A stretch of 64,000 bases of DNA from Colwellia maritima. GTDB lineage: Bacteria > Pseudomonadota > Gammaproteobacteria > Enterobacterales > Alteromonadaceae. Of the stretch, positions 58,890 through 64,000 are shown piece after piece. The stretch covers positions 1 through 64,000 of the forward strand of contig NZ_JAKKSL010000007.1 in the NCBI RefSeq assembly GCF_022669015.1, given 5' to 3'. The translations under genes were made by a program, and so were the position numbers. The notes under the pieces are model-generated. The model saw nothing but the letters and a program-made list of their open reading frames with translations. It made no database searches and was not told the origin of the DNA. How positions within the stretch are numbered: position 1 is the stretch's first letter; the number at the start of each line of letters is the position of its first letter.

Positions 58890-59414
58890 ATGCAATTACA
58901 TCAAGCACTTAAAGTACAAGCAGCACAACGTCTTAACTCTGGTTCTGGCACCCCTAAATCTGTAGCTCGTCGATATAAAATCACCGAAAAGCAGGCTGTT
59001 AAATTCCAGAAGGACTTTAATCAGGGGAAATTAATCAAAAAGGGCCGTAACTGGAATCCTGACTGGGATCGTCCGGGTGTTATATCACACCCTGTTGATC
59101 GTGAGGTCATGGTTGATTTGCTAAATGGAAATGAAAAAGATGAATATGCTTTAACCGGTATATTTGATAGTGAATTCGACGGTCATAACGGACTCTACCA
59201 TATTGAATGGAAAGAAGATGATTGGGCGATAGTTGAAGGTATTCCTTACAGAATGCTTGAAATTATGCGCGACTCGAAACCTGATAGCCCACTTTATCGT
59301 GAGGCTGTTGAGTGGATAGAATCTGAATTCTTCGGTGAAATATGCAAAATGATGAATATTGACAGTGAAAAGCTGTTATATGAAGCGTTGTGTATTACCA
59401 AAGCCGAACTTTAA
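58890..59414 (+). CDS. Hypothetical protein, 174 aa, helix-turn-helix-like start
   Basis: 174 residues from ATG 58890 (AGGAG upstream). The first 50 residues (SVARRYKITEKQAVKFQKDF) look like a small helix-turn-helix; the remainder is acidic with EWKEDDWAIVEGIPYRMLEI. Not recognised. It ends 1 nt before the leader of the VWA gene. Confidence 0.6.
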   Translation: MQLHQALKVQAAQRLNSGSGTPKSVARRYKITEKQAVKFQKDFNQGKLIKKGRNWNPDWDRPGVISHPVDREVMVDLLNGNEKDEYALTGIFDSEFDGHNGLYHIEWKEDDWAIVEGIPYRMLEIMRDSKPDSPLYREAVEWIESEFFGEICKMMNIDSEKLLYEALCITKAEL

Positions 59415-59415
59415 C

Positions 59416-59463
59416 CAACCTATAGGGTGCTATTTCACGACCTATAGGTTGTGTTATGGCATT
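59416..59463 (+). promoter_or_regulatory. Pseudoknot-like leader element 9 (cobT)
   Basis: Stem 1 CAACCTATAGG / CCTATAGGTTG (59416-59426 / 59441-59451), perfect 11 bp; stem 2 TGCTAT / ATGGCA (59428-59433 / 59456-59461, one G-U). Starts 2 nt after the upstream stop. Confidence 0.65.
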
Positions 59464-59493
59464 CCTTATTATTTATTATTGAGGAATTTAGCC

Positions 59494-61310
59494 ATGAATG
59501 CTAAAAGTTTTATTAAAAGAGCGAAAGCTCTAGCAAACGTAATGACGCAAACAAAAAATGTAGAAGTAACCGTATCTGGCACTGGCGCATATCGCTTACC
59601 TGGAGCTATCAATATTCCAAATGGTGATTTTAGTGACAGTGATTGGGTAGCTATGGTACACGGTTGGATTGATCATGAGTTAGGTCATGAAGCCCATACT
59701 AAGCATGATGTATTTATTGCTGCTGCGCGTGAAAGCATGGTAATGAAAAATATGCTTAATTGCATTGAAGACATCAGAATGGAAAAAGTGGTTGGTGAAA
59801 ATTTTATTGGTGCAAAGAAGAACTTATCTCGATTAGCTGAATTAGCTATTGAAAGAGAGTTGTTTGTTGACCCTGATAAAATTCAAGACCTTTCACCATT
59901 AGGTGCTCTTTCTGCTTTTTGTTTGTATTACGGACGTTACCAAGTAATAGGTCAACCATGTTTAAGTGACTATGCCAACAAAGCATATAACTTATTGGTT
60001 GACCTACTGGGTAATAAAATATCAGACAAAGTAAAGTCATTAGTTGGCTCAGTTGAGAAAGCGAGAAGTACGTCCGATGCTTATGATATTGCAAAGGCTA
60101 TTCTTACTTTCCGGAAGATGAATTGGAAGATGACTCTAACGATGATAGCGAAAGCTCTGATTCTGACGGTGACTCTAACGATGATAGCGAAAGCTCTGAT
60201 TCTGACGGTGACTCTAACGATGATGGCGAAAGCTCTGACTCTGACGGTGATTCTAACGATGATAGCGAAAGCTCTGATTCTGACGGTGACTCTAACGATG
60301 ATGGCGAAAGCTCTGATTCTGACGGTGACTCTAACGATGATGGCGAAAGCTCTGACTCTGACGGTGATTCTAACGATGATAGCGAAAGCTCTGATTCTGA
60401 CGGTGACTCTAACGATGATGGCGAAAGCTCTAAACCTGATATCATAAAAGCTATTCAAGCAATACTAAGTAGTGATGAACAAATAGAGGACTTTCACCAA
60501 AAACTTGCTGAATTTATTGGCGAAGATTCTAAGGATTCAGCTTGTAGTGGGGAAGGTTTTAACCATGTACATCGCTCCAAGGAAACCTATCATAAAGAAA
60601 CTATGGTAGATGTTGATTTAGCAAAAAAAATGTCTGGTGGGTTATTCAGGGTTTTGCAAAAAACACTGTTTGATCGTGCAGCTACTAACACTGTATTCAA
60701 AAAAACAGGTAAACGTATTGAGAATAGAAAGTTGTCTGGAATATCACAAGGTCGCTTTAATGTATTTAAACATAAAAGTGAACAACGTGATATTACTTCG
60801 GCTGTTAGTGTTTTAGTGGATGTATCATCATCTATGACACAAGCGAGAATGATTAGTGCTAATACATCAGCATTAGCCTTAACTAAAGCGCTTAGTAGGT
60901 TAGGCGTAAAGGTCGAGGTGGCAACATTTGGTAGGTCAGACGGTCGCGGGCTAATTAATGGCATTATCAAAGCGTTTGATGATCGATATGTTAAAGATTC
61001 TAACTTTGGAACTATTTCACGAGGCGGCACACCGACTGGTGACTCAATGGCGAAAGCTATCGAGGATCTTCTGCTTCGTTCAGAGACAAACAAAATATTA
61101 TTTGTTTTAACTGACGGTGAACCCGTTAATGCTAATACTGTACGATATGCTACATCAATCGCACAAGAATTAGATATTAAAGTAATTCCTGTAGGCTTAG
61201 ATGTTAAGACTGTAGGCGGCTTTGCAAATGACGATGTTGTCTTTTGCCAAGACGCTAGCGACATCATCAGAGCTATTAAAGACGGCGTTCAAAGAAAGCT
61301 GTTTAATTAA
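59494..61310 (+). CDS. cobT: CobT-like VWA protein with acidic repeats (frame break)
   Basis: About 606 residues; frames 59494-about 60108 and about 60109-61310. N-terminal helical domain with HGWIDHELGHEAHTKHD, an HExxH-like metal motif. Then about seven 12-residue repeats (DSNDDSESSDSDG; 36-bp DNA repeats 60130-60430). C-terminal VWA domain with MIDAS LVDVSSSMT, GTISRGGTPTGDS and VLTDGEP. This is the CobT pattern (acidic middle, VWA end). The join ACTTTCCGGAAG reads T-L-P-E-D if GCCGG is restored. Partner of the CobS-like ATPase; together they probably remodel or metallate a protein target that is not known. Confidence 0.83.
60130..60430 (+). repeat. 36-bp tandem repeats encoding Ser/Asp-rich linker
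   Basis: Eight or so units around GATGATAGCGAAAGCTCTGA, alternating GATAGC and GATGGC. All three frames stay open across them, which explains spurious overlapping reading frames. Confidence 0.8.
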
Positions 61311-61311
61311 C

Positions 61312-61350
61312 CCCAATGGGTCATGTTTCACCCATTGGGTGTTTCATGAT
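61312..61350 (+). promoter_or_regulatory. Pseudoknot-like leader element 10
   Basis: Stem 1 CCA ATGGGT / ACCCATTGG (61313-61321 / 61330-61338), perfect 9 bp; stem 2 TCATG / CATGA (61321-61325 / 61345-61349). Starts 1 nt after the cobT stop. Confidence 0.65.
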
Positions 61351-61377
61351 CTCATTATTTAAAAATATGGAAACATT

Positions 61378-61572
61378 ATGATTAAAAATGAGTATGTAGA
61401 GGTTCGCAACAAACGCAATACAGTAATTGTGAGAGCTAAAAGCGGAAAGCAAATAGATCGCTTATTAAAAAAACTTGGTATGTTTAACTTATTAGGTGAA
61501 AGCCTAAATAAAGTAAATCTCGTTACAAGTTTTAACCTGCCGCTAGGTACTATATTTCAAGGTGAAATATAG
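61378..61572 (+). CDS. Hypothetical protein, 64 aa
   Basis: 64 basic residues from ATG 61378 (MIKNEYVEVRNKRNTVIVRA start), a small alpha/beta protein. Unknown. Supported by its leader element and a TATGGAAAC site. Confidence 0.5.
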   Translation: MIKNEYVEVRNKRNTVIVRAKSGKQIDRLLKKLGMFNLLGESLNKVNLVTSFNLPLGTIFQGEI

Positions 61573-61596
61573 TTCTAAGTGGTATTAACTTACTGC

Positions 61597-61631
61597 CCCA
61601 CAAGGGAATTCATCCTTTGTGGGTGATTTCC
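61597..61631 (+). promoter_or_regulatory. Pseudoknot-like leader element 11
   Basis: Stem 1 CCCACAAGG / CCTTTGTGGG (61597-61606 / 61614-61623, one bulge); loop GGAA pairs with TTCC (about 61605 / 61628). Confidence 0.5.
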
Positions 61632-61653
61632 TTTGTTTTTTAAGGAAATATAT

Positions 61654-61905
61654 ATGAACAACAAAATACATTATTTAACAGGTGTTTTATTTATTAATGA
61701 AAAAAACATTATGTTATGTGTTGACCAATTTGGAAATGAAGCGGCGTTACATCAAGACGGTGAATTTTCAGAATGGCACCTGTCAAATTACATTACGCGA
61801 AATGATGATGTTTTAATAACGTCACCTTCATCATGTTATTTTTGGGAGTTGAAAAAATACCCTGAAGGATATGATGGAACGCGAATTGTCAGTAATTGTT
61901 ATTAA
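61654..61905 (+). CDS. Hypothetical protein, 83 aa
   Basis: 83 residues from ATG 61654 (AAGGAAA upstream decides the start). Short beta-rich protein (NEAALHQDGEFSEWHLSNYI). Not recognised. Confidence 0.5.
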   Translation: MNNKIHYLTGVLFINEKNIMLCVDQFGNEAALHQDGEFSEWHLSNYITRNDDVLITSPSSCYFWELKKYPEGYDGTRIVSNCY

Positions 61906-61926
61906 TAGAAACAGTAAGGAAAAACG

Positions 61927-62190
61927 ATGAAATATTTTTTTATTAAAATAGAAATACAATCCGGCGAAAGCCAAAAATCTTGCACAGCACTTGTTTGTGA
62001 TATAAATGAAGAAGCAGCCAAAAAAACGGCTCTTATTAATGAATGTCACGGTGAAATAGGTGAGAATGCACAGTGGACAAGTAATGGTATTTCCGATTTG
62101 GGAGATGAATTTCATTATTCTGTTAGTTCGTGTGTTGAAGTAAAACCAGAGCATGTTGATGTTCTAAAGTTATATCTTAATCATGTGTAA
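61927..62190 (+). CDS. Hypothetical protein, 87 aa, end of the unit
   Basis: 87 residues from ATG 61927 (AAGGAAAAA upstream). Mixed alpha/beta, one CTALVCDINEEAAKKTALI stretch. It has no pseudoknot leader. Last gene before the terminator; unknown. Confidence 0.55.
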   Translation: MKYFFIKIEIQSGESQKSCTALVCDINEEAAKKTALINECHGEIGENAQWTSNGISDLGDEFHYSVSSCVEVKPEHVDVLKLYLNHV

Positions 62191-62221
62191 CTATTTTACT
62201 TTTGCAACAATCAACCTAATT

Positions 62222-62251
62222 AAAGCTATCCTTTTGGATAGCTTTTTTTTT
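62222..62251 (+). terminator. Rho-independent terminator of the 51-62 kb unit
   Basis: AAAGCTATCC-TTTT-GGATAGCTTT followed by a long T-run; strong. Confidence 0.85.
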
Positions 62252-62367
62252 GCCTAAAATTCAGCAAAAAGTATTAGAAGACAAAAAATAAGCGGCCTAG
62301 TAAAGATAAGCCCGACCATAAAGAGATAAAATACAGTTTTATTAATAAAGTTAAGCGAGGTGTTGTA

Positions 62368-62487
62368 ATGGGTATGGATATGGATTTTTTAACGATGATA
62401 GCCTTTTTAGGTGTAATAGTCATGGGTGTTATTGCCAGTAAGCATAAAAAATCAAATGACAATGGTAACGACGACGACAGTGAATAA
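62368..62487 (+). CDS. Small membrane protein, 39 aa
   Basis: 39 residues from ATG 62368 (GCGAGG upstream): one membrane helix (MIAFLGVIVMGVIASKHKK) and an acidic tail (NDNGNDDDSE). Ends 3 bp before the next gene, so likely cotranscribed. Unknown. Confidence 0.55.
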   Translation: MGMDMDFLTMIAFLGVIVMGVIASKHKKSNDNGNDDDSE

Positions 62488-62490
62488 ACA

Positions 62491-63669
62491 GTGAAATTAA
62501 CAAAGATAAACCGTAGTAGCTCAGAAGAGTTGGCGCTAGAAGGGGCTGACGTGCTCGGTGGTGACTATCAAGCGAATCTAGCTGCCTTGTATCAGCGGTT
62601 TAACGTTAAGTGCCACTGCTCACACGAACAAGCTGTGACAATGCACATAAGAAAAATGCAGTCGTCAGGTTTGTTCTTTTTAGCAGATAACCCAACAAGT
62701 CCTTTGCACCATAATAATTGCGAGTTTTATAGTGCGAGAAAAAACATAGAATTAACTCCTGGTGTAGAACAAAAGATAAGGCCGTTTGAGCTAACAACAC
62801 AATTTAGTGACAAGTTAGTAATGGGTGGGCAAACAAGAAAAATTAACTCAAGCAATAAAAAAATGCATCCGAGAAATGTTATGTCGGGGCTTGAGGGGTT
62901 ATTTGTTACATTAATTAGCAACGCCTTTTGTGATTATAGCTTTGGCGGGTTCGTTAGCATTAAAGATGTTATTACGCGCATCAAAAACAATAAGTCGAAT
63001 GCAAAAATAAAAACGGGTGAAGCTGATTTAGTCTCTAATATTTATTTTGGCCAAAAAGGAATTGATTACGCAAAGACTAAGGTTAAACATGCGTGCACTA
63101 AACCTAACGACACTAACGAACAACCAATATCGCTTTGGTTTGGTTTAGTAACTGATGTAGGTGATGATTATATTATGTTTAGTAATAAACGCCTATCTTG
63201 CCTTGGAATGTATCAACCACATAAAGCCAGTGGACCTTATTTAGCGATGGGAACGATCATCAAAGATTGTAAGACTGATTTTAAACAAATACTGCTCATA
63301 CCTGTCGTGTCTAAGTCGATTGTACTTCCTGTTTACAGTGAGTTACAAAGAGAAAAGGTGTTGGCGTTACAAAAATGGGTTTATGGTCGTAATCGTAGTG
63401 GTAAATATCGTTTTTATATTCAAAAACCACTCAAGCCAATCGTTGATGAGGGAAAAATTGTATTAGCAGATTTATTGGTGGTTAGTAAAAACAAGGCTAC
63501 GGGAGATAAAATCGTACTTGCATTAGCCGGACGAAATACTGCACGTATATCATTAGTCTATGACAGTGAAACAATTAAATTAAAGCATGTAAATGTTGAG
63601 GTTGTTAGCCAGTATTTCAGTCGGTTGTTGACTGAGAAGCGTAAGAATTCAGCTTTGATGCGCGAATAA
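62491..63669 (+). CDS. DUF1173-like protein
   Basis: 392 residues, GTG start. The N-terminal CHCSHEQAVTMHIRKMQSSG ... LHHNNCEFYS follows the Cys/His pattern of DUF1173 proteins (CxC...MxI...HxxxC), found on plasmids and integrative elements. The C-terminus is alpha/beta (GKIVLADLLVVSKNKATGDK). Function unknown. Intact GCCGG inside. Confidence 0.6.
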   Translation: MKLTKINRSSSEELALEGADVLGGDYQANLAALYQRFNVKCHCSHEQAVTMHIRKMQSSGLFFLADNPTSPLHHNNCEFYSARKNIELTPGVEQKIRPFELTTQFSDKLVMGGQTRKINSSNKKMHPRNVMSGLEGLFVTLISNAFCDYSFGGFVSIKDVITRIKNNKSNAKIKTGEADLVSNIYFGQKGIDYAKTKVKHACTKPNDTNEQPISLWFGLVTDVGDDYIMFSNKRLSCLGMYQPHKASGPYLAMGTIIKDCKTDFKQILLIPVVSKSIVLPVYSELQREKVLALQKWVYGRNRSGKYRFYIQKPLKPIVDEGKIVLADLLVVSKNKATGDKIVLALAGRNTARISLVYDSETIKLKHVNVEVVSQYFSRLLTEKRKNSALMRE

Positions 63670-63715
63670 AAAAGTATGGGATGATAGGGTTAAATCAACA
63701 GAAGGAATAGTCAAA

Positions 63716-63838
63716 ATGGTAGGTATATTTAAGTGTTTGAGTGCGTTTTTTACTGTGCTTTTTTTGTTTTGTGGCGTTTTTCGTTACCTCGCTTTTACCC
63801 GTTTCGGAATCTTGGGCGATGGTTTTAGAGGGGCGTAG
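63716..63838 (+). CDS. Small membrane protein, 40 aa
   Basis: 40 residues from ATG 63716 with AAGGAA upstream: a hydrophobic helix (FFTVLFLFCGVFRYLAF) and a short polar end. Unknown. Confidence 0.45.
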   Translation: MVGIFKCLSAFFTVLFLFCGVFRYLAFTRFGILGDGFRGA

Positions 63839-63959
63839 CATCTGTCTTTTGAAAATGAAATATAGAAACATATTCAAAGGAGATTAGAAAAAGATGTAAT
63901 AAAATACTGTTTTTATTCAAGGTGATTGATTAATATTAAATTTAAAGAAGGAATGTTTT

Positions 63960-64000
63960 ATGTTCAAAAATAGACTTGATTCGTGTTTAGACGTTATTAA
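63960..64000 (+). CDS. 5' end of a gene cut by the window edge
   Basis: ATG 63960 preceded by AAGAAGGAA; MFKNRLDSCLDVI then the window ends. Too short to identify. Confidence 0.45.
   Translation, partial: MFKNRLDSCLDVI

Noticed and set aside
60081..60458. Antisense and shifted frames over the Ser/Asp repeats of cobT
   Set aside because: 36-bp repeats keep every frame open; only the acidic frame joins the CobT N-terminal part to the VWA domain.
5560..61310. Reading the broken genes as pseudogenes or phase-variable genes
   Set aside because: Breaks affect essential replication, partition and transfer genes at once, leave the rest conserved, and cluster at one motif; a shared technical cause fits better, though phase variation is not formally excluded.
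1..64000. tRNA or rRNA genes, riboswitches of known type
   Set aside because: I saw no tRNA cloverleaf with CCA-type end, no rRNA core sequence and no familiar riboswitch core on either strand; a tRNAscan/Rfam run would be decisive.

Overview
The window reads as one stretch of a large A+T-rich conjugative plasmid or similar element from a marine-type gammaproteobacterium (Alteromonadales/Vibrionales-like). Reasons: an iteron origin with an RctB-like initiator, parA/parB, an F-type (MPF-F) transfer system in the order and with the fused TraW-TrbC protein typical of the SXT/R391-IncC-IncHI branch, a plasmid RecE/RecT/SSB recombination set, and a GlyGly-CTERM protease (a sorting signal common in those orders). 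No rRNA, tRNA or CRISPR array was found.

Layout. 0-4.5 kb (- strand): Orn-like exoribonuclease, a Lar-type zinc-ribbon protein, an HNH nuclease and small unknowns. 4.5-7.2 kb: origin (five direct plus one inverted iteron, two DnaA boxes) and rep. 7.2-8.95 kb: an IS605-type element with divergent tnpB and tnpA. 9.0-15.0 kb: transfer operon I (dsbC, a Dsb-like paralogue without CxxC, traV, traC, an HDOD protein). 15.2-19.2 kb: recT, a second RecT-like gene and partners, divergent from a RecE-like nuclease. 19.3-26 kb: lipoprotein, YdjM-like protein, parB, parA, ssb, an RNase HI-SWIM fusion. 26-30.6 kb: RecG, a membrane metalloprotease, a Q-rich protein sharing its repeat with SSB. 30.7-39.2 kb: two giant secreted proteins, one with eight 249-bp repeats. 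39.4-46.3 kb: transfer operon II (TrhF-like peptidase, traW, traU, traN). 46.4-51.2 kb: lipoprotein, secreted metalloprotease, UvrD-like helicase. 51.3-62.25 kb: one long + strand unit encoding CobS-like AAA+ ATPase, DUF3150-like protein, Toprim primase, ferredoxin, CobT-like VWA protein and many small proteins. 62.4-64 kb: DUF1173-like protein and small membrane proteins.

Four patterns go beyond gene calls. (1) In the 51-62 kb unit eleven intergenic leaders carry the same H-type-pseudoknot-like fold with covarying stems, and three copies of a longer multi-hairpin RNA occur there; this is my best candidate for an undescribed system. (2) Eight or nine promoters share CTCTAAYAAA followed 23-24 nt later by TAAAAT, which looks like an activator regulon covering transfer, surface and 51-62 kb genes. 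(3) Seven promoters share CTTTGTTGCGA-N16-TAWWAT, mostly in front of replication/recombination genes. (4) About twenty genes, including essential ones, are broken by single-base-type frameshifts, and most breaks fall at, or are repaired by restoring, a GCCGG/CCGGC pentamer. This looks like systematic read error at a modified motif rather than gene decay, so broken genes are annotated as single genes with the break positions stated.
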